The notes beneath the pieces were generated by a model, which ran no database searches, was not told the origin of the DNA, and was given only the letters and a program-made list of their open reading frames with translations. A DNA stretch of 64,000 nucleotides, taken from the NCBI RefSeq assembly GCF_001513965.1, contig NZ_KQ948030.1:62001-126000 (forward strand). The letters are read 5' to 3'. Below are positions 22,079-31,310 of this stretch, piece by piece. The position numbers were made by a program, and so were the translations under genes. The stretch is from Streptomyces cellostaticus. GTDB lineage: Bacteria; Actinomycetota; Actinomycetes; Streptomycetales; Streptomycetaceae. Numbering within the stretch: the first letter of the stretch is position 1; each line of letters begins with the position of its first letter.

Positions 22079-23442
22079 AGGTTCAGGTGTACCACTGTGA
22101 CGCCCAGCGTCCTCGTGGCCCACGAGGCGTCGCTCACCGCGCCCACGCAGCGGATGTGCCCGCGCTCGCCCATCCGGGCCGCCGTCCGCAGGAGTTCCAG
22201 GCGCTGGCGGGGGTCGAGGCCGCGGTCGAAGCCGTCGGCCAGCACGGTGAGGCTGCGCAGGGCGTCGGGCACCTCGCCGGGCGCGTCCACGTCCAGGACG
22301 CCGGGTCCGGTGAACAGCACCAGCGCCAGCGCGACGAAGCGCAGTTCGCCGTCGCCGAGCCGGGCCAGCCCGGTGCGGAAGCCGTCGCCGCGGTCGAGCA
22401 GCGCCCGGACCGTGCCGTCGGCCAGCGGCTCGGCGACCAGGTCGGCCACCGGGCCGGCGCAGCCCGCGCGCAGCGCCTCGACCAGCTGGGCGTGCCGGCG
22501 GCCGCACTCGAACCGGGTGCGCCACACGACGTCGGCGACGTTGTCACAGCCGGGCATGAGCCGTCCCGAACCCGTCGGAACGGGGATGCGCATGTACTCG
22601 GGGCGCGGGTCGCAGGCGAACACGGAGCGCAGGGCGACGACCATCTGCTCGGCGGCGGCGAGCACCCGCCGCTGCCCGTCCGTCTTGCCGGCCACCCTGA
22701 GCGGCAGCAGGGCGGTGCCGAGCCGGTCGTCCGGCAGCGGAGCACGGGTGACCGGCGCGGAGCCCGCGGTGTGCCAGGCGGCCTGTACGGCCCGGCGTCC
22801 CGGATCGCGCAGGGCCGTCTCCAGCAGGACCACTCCCTGCGCCGTCAGCCGCTCGCCCACGATCCGCAGCTCCGGCTCGGCCTGGACGGCCACGTCGAGC
22901 CGGACGGGCCCCTCGGCGCCGTCGGCCGTGCACCCGATCCGGAACCCCCGCCGCCCCTCGCCGTCGGGCCGCGCCCGCTCCGGCACACAGGCGACCGGGT
23001 CCGGGAACACCTCCGCGAGCGGCGCGCCTCCCCCGAGCCGCGCGAGCGCCTCGTACGCACGGAGCGCAGTCGACTTCCCGGACCCGCTGGGCCCGGCGAA
23101 CAGCGTGACGGCGCTCAGCGGGAACGCGGCCCGCCGGTGCCCGGCGAACGCGGACAGCCTGAGCTCGGTGATGCGCGCGCGCAGGTCGACGGGGGCGCCG
23201 GGGGAATCAGCGGCGGGTCCGGCTGACGGGAGGGGCGCGGAATGCCCGTGCCCCGACACCTCGACGGCCTGGGGCGGCCTCGCGGGCAGGAGGTCGTCGC
23301 AGGGCCCTCCCGGTTTCGGTACCCGCATCGAGGGACGGGCCGACTGCGCCGGCAGGGCGGGCGCGGGGGGCGTCGAAGGAGCGGCGGTCACGGAGGCCCC
23401 GGACGACACGGAGGGCTCGGCGGACGCGGAAGGCACGGGCAT
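22075..23442 (-). CDS. AAA-type ATPase with Walker A, function unknown
   Basis: A 455-residue protein. The first ~85 residues are low-complexity Pro/Ala/Ser, probably disordered. Then comes LRLSAFAGHRRAAFPLSAVTLFAGPSGSGKST with the P-loop near residue 120, typical of RecF/SMC-like AAA_15/AAA_21 ATPases. The C-terminal half has GDGELRFVALALVLFTGPGVLDVDAPGE, a signature plus Walker B region, and DRGLDPRQRLELLRTAARM, a D-loop-like region. There is no long coiled coil and no nuclease domain. It is coupled by a 4-bp overlap to the MazG-like enzyme. Similar ATPases act in DNA repair or defence, but this one has no defining partner here. Confidence 0.7.
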   Translation of the reverse strand: MPVPSASAEPSVSSGASVTAAPSTPPAPALPAQSARPSMRVPKPGGPCDDLLPARPPQAVEVSGHGHSAPLPSAGPAADSPGAPVDLRARITELRLSAFAGHRRAAFPLSAVTLFAGPSGSGKSTALRAYEALARLGGGAPLAEVFPDPVACVPERARPDGEGRRGFRIGCTADGAEGPVRLDVAVQAEPELRIVGERLTAQGVVLLETALRDPGRRAVQAAWHTAGSAPVTRAPLPDDRLGTALLPLRVAGKTDGQRRVLAAAEQMVVALRSVFACDPRPEYMRIPVPTGSGRLMPGCDNVADVVWRTRFECGRRHAQLVEALRAGCAGPVADLVAEPLADGTVRALLDRGDGFRTGLARLGDGELRFVALALVLFTGPGVLDVDAPGEVPDALRSLTVLADGFDRGLDPRQRLELLRTAARMGERGHIRCVGAVSDASWATRTLGVTVVHLNL

Positions 23443-23676
23443 ATGCGGACGGTAGGTCTCCGCGCGACGGGTGAACCGTTTTGTCCACCGGGCCTTCCTA
23501 CGATCGGGGGACTCAGGGGGCAGCGGCGCACTGCGTCGGCCGCCGTCCTGCGCCGCCGGGGCCCTCGGCGTTGACGGCGAGGTGCTCGCCCTCGCGGGGC
23601 GGCCCCCGGCAACGGCGCCCGCGCCGTGACGGACGGCCGGGCCCGTCCCCCGGCCCGCGCCGCACCGCCCCCGGTC

Positions 23677-24066
23677 TCAGCCGCCGGAGACCCCCGCCCC
23701 CTCCATCAGCCCGCTGACCTCCGTGCCGGGCGGGGTCAGCAGGAACACGTTGCGGTCGACCCGGTGCATCCCGCTGCCCAGGCCGAAGACGACGCCGGTG
23801 CTGAAGTCGAGGACCCGCTTGGCAACGTCGCCCTCCGCTCCGGACAGGTCGAGCAGGACCGGCGCCCCGGCCATCAGCGTCTCGGCGACTTCCCTGGCGT
23901 CCGCGAAGACATTGACCCTGAGGACGACGAACCGGCGCCGGGTCTCGGTCTCCGCGTCCGGCAGCGAGCGGTGGTTCACCGCGGACGGCCACGCGTCCCG
24001 GCCCCGCAGCGGCACGACCTGGGCGAGCCCCTCCCACTGTTCATCGGTGACGTCGTAACGGCTCAC
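23677..24066 (-). CDS. SepF-like cell division protein (SflB-like)
   Basis: A 129-residue SepF-fold protein. It begins with the GTG at 24066 (VSRYDVTDEQWEGL) behind GGGGGGAG. The SepF core is RRFVVLRVNVFADAREVAETLMAGAPVLLDLSGAEGDVAKRVLDFSTGVVFGLGS, cited here in its parts VVLRVN, ADAREVAETL and KRVLDFSTGVVFGL. It lacks the N-terminal amphipathic membrane anchor and linker of full-length SepF, like the short SepF-like proteins SflA/SflB of Streptomyces. Those assist FtsZ ring placement in aerial hyphae. Its location in the same neighbourhood as arcA fits SflB of S. coelicolor, from memory. Ends HRVDRNVFLLTPPGTEV. Confidence 0.8.
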   Translation of the reverse strand: MSRYDVTDEQWEGLAQVVPLRGRDAWPSAVNHRSLPDAETETRRRFVVLRVNVFADAREVAETLMAGAPVLLDLSGAEGDVAKRVLDFSTGVVFGLGSGMHRVDRNVFLLTPPGTEVSGLMEGAGVSGG

Positions 24067-24291
24067 CGGCTCCCCCCGACCTGACTCGCACTCAATGCCT
24101 GCACCAGCCAATTCTTACGCCAAGTCACCCGTTCGGCCCAACAGCGACACGATGTGCGACCGGCTCGTCCGCCTCCCTTCCGCTCCACCGCGGGGCACAT
24201 GTACGAATACGCCCCGTTCTTACCGCCCTCACACCTGAATCTTCACCCCCGGCCACATCCCGCTCACCGGCTACCGTTAGCGTCCGGTGCC
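24067..24291. other. Intergenic region between divergent genes
   Basis: 225 bp between the SepF-like gene and the membrane protein at 24292. It should contain both promoters. No RNA gene, repeat or convincing small gene was seen. Confidence 0.4.
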
Positions 24292-26073
24292 GTGCACTTG
24301 GCAGAAACACAGCAGGTGACGCCCGGCCGGCGGACGCAGTCGGCGGTGTCCGCCGCCCCCGGAGCCCGCGCGGCAGCCGCGGCGGCCCCGGAGGCTCCCG
24401 CGCAGTGGCACCGTGTCCTGACCCTGCTCGCGGACGTGAGCCTGTTCATCGGCACCCGCGCGGTGTGGAACCAGGCGGCCTCCCACCAGCTGGTCCTCGC
24501 GGCGGTCATCTCCGTCTGTTACGTCTCGATCCTGATCAGCGGTGTCCTCGCCCTGACGGTCCGGCGGGCGCGCTCGCTGGCCCGCCTGGACCTGGTGGTG
24601 CTGCTGACCGCGATCACGCTCGTCCTGTGCACCTGGGCGCTGAACCACGCAGGCGGCGACGAGGCGGTCCTCACCTCGCAGGCCGCGCGGGAAATGGTGG
24701 CCGGGCACCCGATCTACGGGCAGCCGTGGCCCTGGCTGTTCCACGCCAAGGGCGTCGCGCTGACGGCGACGATAGACGGCGGTTACGACCTCACCTACGG
24801 CTATCCCCCGCTCGCCCCGCTGCTGACCGCGCCCCTGCTGTGGGTGGGCCACGGCGGCGACCCGGCGACCGCGGCGGCGACGCTCGCGCTGATCGCGGGC
24901 GCGGTGGTGCTGTGGCGGATGCTGCCGGTGCCGTGGCGCTCGGCGGCGACGATGGTCTGCCTGGGCTTCAGTTTCCTGCCGATGTACGCCCGCCAGGGGT
25001 ATCCGGCGATCATCGCCATGGTCCTGCTCGTGCCGGTGGTGGTGGGCTGGCCGCGGATCGGCAGCGGTGGCCGGCTCGGCGCCGCCGGGATCGCGCGGGC
25101 CGCGTGCCTGGGTGCCGCCTGCGCGACCCAGCAACTGCCCTGGTTCGTGACACCGTTCCTGCTGGCCGGCATCTACGCCGTGCGTCGCGGGGAGCTGGGC
25201 GGGCGGGCGGCCTGGGCGGTGGTGCTGCGGGTCCTCGGAACCGCCGCGACGGCCTGGCTGCTGCTCAACGCGTACTTCATCGTCCACGAGCCGGGCCCCT
25301 GGCTCGGCGGGATCGCCCTGCCGCTGACCCAGGGCGCGGTGCTGCACGGCCAGGGCCTGGTGGACATCTCCCTGTACTTCACGCACGGCAGCGACCGGCT
25401 CGACTGGTACGGCCACGCGAGCATGCTGCTCGCCGCGGCGCTGCTCGCACTGTTCGTGCTCTTCGTACGGCGGCTGGGCCCGGCGGCGACCGTGCTGCCC
25501 TGGTGTGCCTTCTACCTGGCGACCCGCTCCCAGGACGGCTACTACCTGATGATGACGCCGCTGTGGCTCGCGGCAGCGGTCACCGTGCCCCTGTCGGACT
25601 TCTCGCGTGCCTGGCAGCCGCGCCCCCGGTGGCTCACCGGCCCGCGCCGCCGCCCGGCGCTGGTGGGCGCGGTCGTGCTGCTGGTGCTGCCCGCGCTGGT
25701 GAGCGCGACCCTGGCGGTGTCGGGCCGGCCGCCGCTGCGGATGGACATCACGGGGACGCGGCGGGCCACGGCGCACTCGCTGTCGGCGCTGACCCTGCGG
25801 GTGACCAACACCGGGAGCGACCCGCTCACCCCGCACTACATGCTCACGACGGGCCAGGGCATGAGCAAGTACTGGTCCCTGAAGCACGGTCCGGCCACGA
25901 TCCCCGCGCACACCACGGCGACCGTGGAACTGCGGGCGCCCTCAGGCGGGTTCCCGCTGCCCGCCAAGAAGAGCGCCCACATCCGGCTGCGTGCCTTCAC
26001 GGCGAGCCCGCAGACGCTCTCCACCCTGGACGTACGGCCCGCCGAGCTGGGCGTCAGGCCGCCGCACGCGTGA
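24292..26073 (+). CDS. Polytopic membrane protein, glycosyltransferase-C-like
   Basis: About 593 residues with roughly eleven hydrophobic segments between residues 40 and 480. A soluble C-terminal domain follows (LTLRVTNTGSDPLTPHYML, TIPAHTTATVELRAPSGG), an immunoglobulin-like fold probably outside the cell. The loop after the third segment (GGDEAVLTSQAAREMVAGHPIYGQPWPW) and later TYGYPPLAPLLTAP recall GT-C glycosyltransferases of the DUF2029/mannosyltransferase type, which use polyprenyl-phosphate sugars. That role is inference. The start is uncertain: GTG at 24292 or 24316, with neither Shine-Dalgarno strong. It overlaps the convergent yceI-type gene by 20 bp. Confidence 0.7.
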   Translation: MHLAETQQVTPGRRTQSAVSAAPGARAAAAAAPEAPAQWHRVLTLLADVSLFIGTRAVWNQAASHQLVLAAVISVCYVSILISGVLALTVRRARSLARLDLVVLLTAITLVLCTWALNHAGGDEAVLTSQAAREMVAGHPIYGQPWPWLFHAKGVALTATIDGGYDLTYGYPPLAPLLTAPLLWVGHGGDPATAAATLALIAGAVVLWRMLPVPWRSAATMVCLGFSFLPMYARQGYPAIIAMVLLVPVVVGWPRIGSGGRLGAAGIARAACLGAACATQQLPWFVTPFLLAGIYAVRRGELGGRAAWAVVLRVLGTAATAWLLLNAYFIVHEPGPWLGGIALPLTQGAVLHGQGLVDISLYFTHGSDRLDWYGHASMLLAAALLALFVLFVRRLGPAATVLPWCAFYLATRSQDGYYLMMTPLWLAAAVTVPLSDFSRAWQPRPRWLTGPRRRPALVGAVVLLVLPALVSATLAVSGRPPLRMDITGTRRATAHSLSALTLRVTNTGSDPLTPHYMLTTGQGMSKYWSLKHGPATIPAHTTATVELRAPSGGFPLPAKKSAHIRLRAFTASPQTLSTLDVRPAELGVRPPHA

Positions 26074-26569
26074 ACTTCAGCGCGGCCGTCACCGTGGTCA
26101 GGCCGCGCATCATGCCCAGCTGGTTCCAGGTCACCCCGAACTGGTCGCGGTCCACGGTGAACTCTGCCTCCAGGGCGAGCACCTCGGCCGTCGCCGAGGT
26201 CAGGCGCGCGGTGAGGTCCAGCGGCCGGCTGATGCCCCGCACGGTCAGCTGACCGGTGACCCGGACGCCGTCGCCGTCGACGCGGTCGGCGCCGCGGACG
26301 GCGAAGGTGATCTCCGGGTGGTTGCCGGCGTCCAGCAGGTCGGCCGAGCGCAGGTGGGTGTCCCGCTTGGCGTTCCTGGTGTCCAGGGAGGCCACCTCCA
26401 GGGTCACGGTGCCGGTGGCCGAGCCGTCGGCGTGGACCTCCCCCTGGCCCGTGACGGCGGTGAACGTGCCCTTGACGGTGACCAGGCCCCAGAAGGTCTT
26501 GTGCCGCAGGCCCACGGTGGTCGCGGCCGGGTCGAGCTGCCAGGTGCCTGTTTCCACGGCGACGGTCAT
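26054..26569 (-). CDS. YceI family protein
   Basis: A 171-residue lipocalin-like beta-barrel without a signal peptide. Signatures are WQLDPAATTVGLRHKTFWGLVTVKGTF, KRDTHLRSADLLDAGNHPEITF and the closing FGVTWNQLGMM. YceI proteins bind isoprenoid or other lipophilic molecules; cytoplasmic forms are common in Streptomyces. The ATG at 26569 has AGGAGGACGGCC directly before it. It is divergent from a MarR-type regulator, and the shared promoter carries two palindromic operators, so it is probably that regulator's target. Confidence 0.92.
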   Translation of the reverse strand: MTVAVETGTWQLDPAATTVGLRHKTFWGLVTVKGTFTAVTGQGEVHADGSATGTVTLEVASLDTRNAKRDTHLRSADLLDAGNHPEITFAVRGADRVDGDGVRVTGQLTVRGISRPLDLTARLTSATAEVLALEAEFTVDRDQFGVTWNQLGMMRGLTTVTAALKFTRAAA

Positions 26570-26617
26570 GGCCGTCCTCCTGTTCGGTGACATCGATCTG
26601 TTCGGCGGAGCGGATGG

Positions 26618-26662
26618 TTCAAATTTGGATGACCTCACGCTAGCCCAATATCCAAATTTGGA
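26618..26662. promoter_or_regulatory. Paired MarR-type operators between yceI and marR genes
   Basis: TCCAAATTTGGA at 26651-26662 is a perfect 12-bp palindrome. TTCAAATTTGGA at 26618-26629 is the same site with one mismatch. Their centres are 33 bp apart, three helical turns, so two dimers would lie on one DNA face. Both sit in the divergent promoter of the YceI and MarR genes, which strongly suggests autoregulation and control of yceI. Confidence 0.8.
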
Positions 26663-26682
26663 CAACAGGTAGACTCGACGCC

Positions 26683-27213
26683 ATGGCCGCCCGCGACGAA
26701 CACCCCGCCGACCAGCCCTCTTGCCCCTCCGCCAAGGGCGGCGGGCTGCTCCCGGGCGAGCTGCGCGCCTGGATGCTCCTGCTGGCCGCGACGGGCGCCG
26801 TGGAGCAGCGGCTGCGGTCGGTCGTGAAGAAGTCCCTCGACGTCTCGCACGACGAGTTCCTCATCCTGTGCCTGCTGGCCGAGCAGCCGCGGGGCGGCCT
26901 GCGCATGACCCGGATCGCGGAACTCCTCGGCCGCCCCAAGACCCGGCTCACCTACCAGATCGCCTGCCTCCAACGGACCGGCCTGGTCACCCGCGAGTCC
27001 GTGTGCGGGGACAAACGGGGCATCGAGGTGGCACTCACCGACAAGGCCCGGCGGCTGCTGCGGGAAGCCTCCGACACCCTCGCGCAGACGGTCCGGGAGG
27101 CGCTCTCCCGGTTCGTCGGCCCCGAGCAGCGTGAGGCGCTGTGCGCGCTGGTGCCCGACCTCGCCGACGAGCCACAGCAAGCACAAGAGGCGCAGGAAGC
27201 GCAGGAAGCATAG
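26683..27213 (+). CDS. MarR-family transcriptional regulator
   Basis: A 176-residue winged helix-turn-helix regulator. The helix-turn-helix spans LRMTRIAELLGRPKTRLTYQIACLQRTGLVTRE, followed by the wing GDKRGIEVALTDKARRLL. These dimeric repressors usually release DNA on binding phenolic or oxidised ligands. It is divergent from yceI and should bind the two AAATTT palindromes between them. Its extreme C-terminus is a short tandem repeat (AQEAQEAQEA), apparently from slippage of a 9-base unit, and may vary between strains. It is followed by a hairpin before mutA. Confidence 0.9.
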   Translation: MAARDEHPADQPSCPSAKGGGLLPGELRAWMLLLAATGAVEQRLRSVVKKSLDVSHDEFLILCLLAEQPRGGLRMTRIAELLGRPKTRLTYQIACLQRTGLVTRESVCGDKRGIEVALTDKARRLLREASDTLAQTVREALSRFVGPEQREALCALVPDLADEPQQAQEAQEAQEA

Positions 27214-27230
27214 GAAATCGGCCCCTTGAG

Positions 27231-27249
27231 GACCTGAGCGGCTCAGGTC
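27231..27249 (+). terminator. Hairpin between marR and mutA
   Basis: GACCTGAG at 27231-27238 pairs with CTCAGGTC at 27242-27249 around a three-base loop, 18 bp after the marR-type stop. It likely separates that transcript from the mutA operon, whose promoter would lie in the following 70 bp. Confidence 0.5.
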
Positions 27250-27322
27250 ACAGCCGCAAGGAGGGAAACCTCACAAGCCGCAATCTGCCGTCACTCAGGG
27301 CTGCTGCCCTAGCATCCGAGCC

Positions 27323-29131
27323 ATGACGGTCCTGCCTGACGACGGGCTCCCACTGGCCGCCGAGTTCCCTGACGCGACACACGAGCAGTGGCAACGCCTG
27401 GTCGAAGGTGTGCTGCGCAAGTCGGGCAAGGAAGTCTCGGGTACGGCAGCTGAGGACGCCCTGTCCACGACGCTCGAGGACGGGCTGCGCACCCGGCCCC
27501 TGTACACCGCGCGCGACGACGCGCCCGACCCTGGTCTGCCCGGCTTCGCCCCGTTCGTGCGCGGCGGCCGCCCCGAGGGCAACACCGCGGGCGGCTGGGA
27601 CGTACGGCAGCGGCACGCGGCAGCGGCCGACGGTGCCGTCCTCACCGACCTGGAGAACGGGGTCACCTCGCTCTGGCTGCTCGTGGGCCAGGGCGGCATC
27701 CCGGTGTCCGGCATCGCACGCGCCCTCGACGGCGTCTACCTCGACCTGGCCCCGGTGGTCCTGGACGCCGGCCGTGACGTCGAGGCCGCAGCGGCCGAGC
27801 TGCTGCGGCTGTACGAGGACAAGGGCGTCGACCCGAAGGCCGTGCGCGGCAACCTGGGTGCGGATCCGCTCGGGTACGAGGCCCGCACCGGCACCCCGCT
27901 GGACTTCGCGCCCGTCGCGGCGCTCGCCGCACGCTCGGCCGAGCGGTATCCGGGCCTGCGCACGCTGACCGTGGACGCGCTGCCGTACCACGAGGCGGGC
28001 GGCTCGGCCGCGCAGGAGCTGGGCGCCTCCCTCGCCACCGGCGTGGCCTATCTGCGCGAGCTGACCGAGGCCGGCCTCACGGTCGAAGCGGCCACGGCGC
28101 AGCTGGAGTTCCGGTACGCGGCCACCGCCGACCAGTTCCTGACCATCGCCAAGCTGCGCGCGGCGCGCCGGCTGTGGGCGCGCATCGCCGAGGTGTCCGG
28201 GGCGCCCGGCGCGGGCGCGCAGGTGCAGCACGCGGTGACCTCGCCGGTGATGATGACCCGCCGCGACCCGTGGGTGAACATGCTCCGCACGACGGTCGCG
28301 ACGCTGGCCGCCGGGGTCGGCGGTGCCGACTCGGTCACCGTGCTGCCGTTCGACCACGCGCTCGGCCTGCCGGACGCGTTCGCCCGCCGTATCGCCCGCA
28401 ACACCTCCACGATCCTGGTCGAGGAGTCCCACCTGGCCCGGGTGATCGACCCGGCGGGCGGCTCCTGGTACGTCGAGCGGCTCACCGACGAACTCGCCCA
28501 CGCGGCCTGGGAGTTCTTCCGAACCATCGAGCGCGACGGCGGCCAGGCGGCCGTGCTGCGCTCCGGCCGGATCCGTACGGACCTGGCGACGACCTGGGCC
28601 GAGCGCTCCAAGAAGCTCGCCAAGCGGCGCGAACCCATCACCGGTGTCAGCGAGTTCCCGCTGCTCGCCGAGAAGCCGGTGGAGCGCGAGCCTGCGCCCG
28701 AGCCGCCGTCCGGCGGGCTGCCCCGGGTGCGCCGGGACGAGGCGTACGAGGAGCTGCGCGCCCGCTCCGACGCCCACCTGACGGCGACCGGCTCCCGCCC
28801 CCGGGTCTTCCTGGCCACGATCGGCTCGGCCGCCGCGTACACCGCGCGTGCGACCTTCGCCGCCAACCTGTTCCAGGCGGGCGGCATCGAGCCGGTCACC
28901 GAGGGCACCTTCGAGGACAGCGGCGCCACCGAGGCCGTGCTGTGCTCCAGTGACGCGCTCTACGCCGAACAGGCCGAGCAGACAGCCGAGTCGCTGCGTG
29001 TCTCGGGTGCCCGTCATGTGTTCCTCGCGGGACGCCCGGCCGACCACGCCGGCATCGACTCGTACGTCTTCGCGGGCTGCGACGCCGTCGCCGTACTCTC
29101 CGCGACCCTCGACCGCATGGGAGTGTCCTGA
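27323..29131 (+). CDS. mutA: Methylmalonyl-CoA mutase, small subunit
   Basis: A 602-residue subunit of the adenosylcobalamin-dependent mutase that interconverts succinyl-CoA and methylmalonyl-CoA, supplying polyketide precursors and using propionyl-CoA. It has the mutase barrel (RPLYTARDDAPDPGLPGF, FRYAATADQFLTIAKLRAARRLW, NTSTILVEESHLARVIDPAGGSWYVE). The C-terminal cobalamin-like domain has lost the DxHxxG cobalt-ligand motif (RVFLATIGSAAAYTARATFA instead), as expected for the non-catalytic subunit. The ATG at 27323 fits the usual start. Its stop overlaps the mutB start by one base (TGATG), so the subunits are made in register. Confidence 0.96.
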   Translation: MTVLPDDGLPLAAEFPDATHEQWQRLVEGVLRKSGKEVSGTAAEDALSTTLEDGLRTRPLYTARDDAPDPGLPGFAPFVRGGRPEGNTAGGWDVRQRHAAAADGAVLTDLENGVTSLWLLVGQGGIPVSGIARALDGVYLDLAPVVLDAGRDVEAAAAELLRLYEDKGVDPKAVRGNLGADPLGYEARTGTPLDFAPVAALAARSAERYPGLRTLTVDALPYHEAGGSAAQELGASLATGVAYLRELTEAGLTVEAATAQLEFRYAATADQFLTIAKLRAARRLWARIAEVSGAPGAGAQVQHAVTSPVMMTRRDPWVNMLRTTVATLAAGVGGADSVTVLPFDHALGLPDAFARRIARNTSTILVEESHLARVIDPAGGSWYVERLTDELAHAAWEFFRTIERDGGQAAVLRSGRIRTDLATTWAERSKKLAKRREPITGVSEFPLLAEKPVEREPAPEPPSGGLPRVRRDEAYEELRARSDAHLTATGSRPRVFLATIGSAAAYTARATFAANLFQAGGIEPVTEGTFEDSGATEAVLCSSDALYAEQAEQTAESLRVSGARHVFLAGRPADHAGIDSYVFAGCDAVAVLSATLDRMGVS

Positions 29132-31305
29132 TGGGAATCCCCGACTTCTCCGGCATCGAGCTGGGGACCCCGGTCACCGAGGGCGGTGACGGGGAGTGGC
29201 ACCGGGCCGCCGCCGAGGCGACCGGCGCCGCCGAGCCGCTGTGGGAGACCCCGGAGGGCATCGGGGTCAAGCCGCTGTACACCGGCCGTGACCTGGAGGG
29301 CCTGGACTTCCTCGGCACCTTCCCGGGCATGGCGCCGTATCTGCGCGGCCCGTACCCGACGATGTACGTCAACCAGCCCTGGACGATCCGCCAGTACGCG
29401 GGCTTCTCCACCGCCGAGGAGTCCAACGCGTTCTACCGGCGCAACCTCGCGGCCGGCCAGAAGGGCCTGTCGGTCGCCTTCGACCTGCCCACGCACCGGG
29501 GGTACGACAGCGACCACCCGCGCGTGACCGGCGACGTCGGCATGGCGGGCGTGGCGATCGACTCGATCTACGACATGCGGCAGCTGTTCGACGGAATCCC
29601 GCTGGACAAGATGACCGTGTCGATGACGATGAACGGCGCCGTGCTGCCGATCCTCGCGCTGTACATCGTGGCGGCGGAGGAGCAGGGCGTACCGCCCGAG
29701 AAGCTGGCCGGGACCATCCAGAACGACATCCTCAAGGAGTTCATGGTCCGCAACACCTACATCTATCCGCCGAAGCCGTCGATGCGGATCATCTCCGACA
29801 TCTTCGCGTACACCTCGCAGCGGATGCCCCGCTACAACTCCATCTCGATCTCCGGGTACCACATCCAGGAGGCCGGAGCCACGGCCGACCTGGAGCTGGC
29901 CTACACCCTCGCCGACGGTGTCGAGTACATCCGCGCCGGGCGTGAAGCCGGCCTGGACGTGGACGCGTTCGCGCCCCGGCTCTCCTTCTTCTGGGCGATC
30001 GGCATGAACTTCTTCATGGAGATCGCCAAGCTGCGGGCGGCGCGGCTGCTGTGGGCCAAGCTGGTCTCCCAGTTCGAGCCGAAGAACTCCAAGTCCCTGT
30101 CCCTGCGCACGCATTCGCAGACCTCGGGCTGGTCGCTGACCGCGCAGGACGTGTTCAACAACGTCACGCGTACGTGCGTGGAGGCGATGGCGGCGACCCA
30201 GGGCCACACCCAGTCGCTGCACACCAACGCCCTGGACGAGGCGCTCGCGCTGCCGACCGACTTCTCGGCGCGCATCGCCCGCAACACCCAGCTGCTCATC
30301 CAGCAGGAGTCGGGCACCACCCGGGTCATCGACCCGTGGGGCGGCAGTGCGTACGTGGAGCGGCTCACGTACGACCTTGCCCGGAAGGCCTGGGCGCACA
30401 TCCAGGAGGTCGAGCAGGCCGGCGGTATGGCGCAGGCCATCGACGCCGGTATTCCGAAGCTGCGCGTGGAGGAGGCGGCGGCCCGCACGCAGGCCCGCAT
30501 CGACTCGGGGCGCCAGCCGGTCATCGGTGTCAACAAGTACCGCGTCGAGAGCGACGAGGCGATCGAGGTCCTCAAGGTCGACAACTCCTCGGTGCGCGCC
30601 CAGCAGATCGAGAAGCTGCGGCGGCTGCGGGCGGAGCGGGACGAGACCGCCTGCCGGGACGCGCTCGACGCACTCACCCGGGCCGCCGACGGCGACGGAA
30701 ACCTGCTGGAGCTGGCCGTGCACGCGGCCCGCGCCAAGGCGACCGTCGGTGAGATCTCCGACGCCCTGGAGAAGGTGTACGGCCGGCACGCGAGCCAGAT
30801 CCGTACGATCTCCGGCGTGTACCGCAACGAAGCAGGACAGTCCCCGTCCGTGGACCGCACCCGTGCCCTGGTGGACGCGTTCGAGGAGGCCGAGGGCCGT
30901 CGGCCGCGGATCCTGGTCGCCAAGATGGGCCAGGACGGCCACGACCGCGGCCAGAAGGTGATCGCCACCGGCTTCGCCGACCTCGGCTTCGACGTCGACG
31001 TCGGCCCGCTGTTCCAGACCCCGGAGGAGGTCGCCCGCCAGGCCGTCGAGGCGGACGTCCACGTGGTCGGCGTGTCCTCGCTGGCCGCCGGTCACCTCAC
31101 CCTCGTACCGGCGCTGCGCGAGAAGCTCGCCGAGGAGGGCCGCGGGGACATCACCATCGTGGTCGGCGGGGTGATCCCGCCGCAGGACGTGCCGACCCTG
31201 CTGGAGATGGGCGCGGCGGCCGTGTTCCTGCCCGGGACGGTGATCCCGGACGCGGCATACGACCTGGTGCAGCGGCTGTCGGCCGACCTCGACCACGACC
31301 TCTGA
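29131..31305 (+). CDS. mutB: Methylmalonyl-CoA mutase, large catalytic subunit
   Basis: A 724-residue catalytic subunit. The N-terminal barrel has TMYVNQPWTIRQYAGFSTAEE and a YNSISISGYHIQEAGA stretch. The C-terminal cobalamin domain carries GQDGHDRG, with His604 as the lower axial cobalt ligand, followed by VHVVGVSSLAAGH and VVGGVIPPQD. Motifs and length are complete. It is co-translated with mutA and followed five bases later by meaB, the standard actinobacterial order. Its coenzyme need links it to the cobalt importer and cobalamin riboswitches downstream. Confidence 0.97.
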   Translation: MGIPDFSGIELGTPVTEGGDGEWHRAAAEATGAAEPLWETPEGIGVKPLYTGRDLEGLDFLGTFPGMAPYLRGPYPTMYVNQPWTIRQYAGFSTAEESNAFYRRNLAAGQKGLSVAFDLPTHRGYDSDHPRVTGDVGMAGVAIDSIYDMRQLFDGIPLDKMTVSMTMNGAVLPILALYIVAAEEQGVPPEKLAGTIQNDILKEFMVRNTYIYPPKPSMRIISDIFAYTSQRMPRYNSISISGYHIQEAGATADLELAYTLADGVEYIRAGREAGLDVDAFAPRLSFFWAIGMNFFMEIAKLRAARLLWAKLVSQFEPKNSKSLSLRTHSQTSGWSLTAQDVFNNVTRTCVEAMAATQGHTQSLHTNALDEALALPTDFSARIARNTQLLIQQESGTTRVIDPWGGSAYVERLTYDLARKAWAHIQEVEQAGGMAQAIDAGIPKLRVEEAAARTQARIDSGRQPVIGVNKYRVESDEAIEVLKVDNSSVRAQQIEKLRRLRAERDETACRDALDALTRAADGDGNLLELAVHAARAKATVGEISDALEKVYGRHASQIRTISGVYRNEAGQSPSVDRTRALVDAFEEAEGRRPRILVAKMGQDGHDRGQKVIATGFADLGFDVDVGPLFQTPEEVARQAVEADVHVVGVSSLAAGHLTLVPALREKLAEEGRGDITIVVGGVIPPQDVPTLLEMGAAAVFLPGTVIPDAAYDLVQRLSADLDHDL

Positions 31306-31310
31306 TCCGC

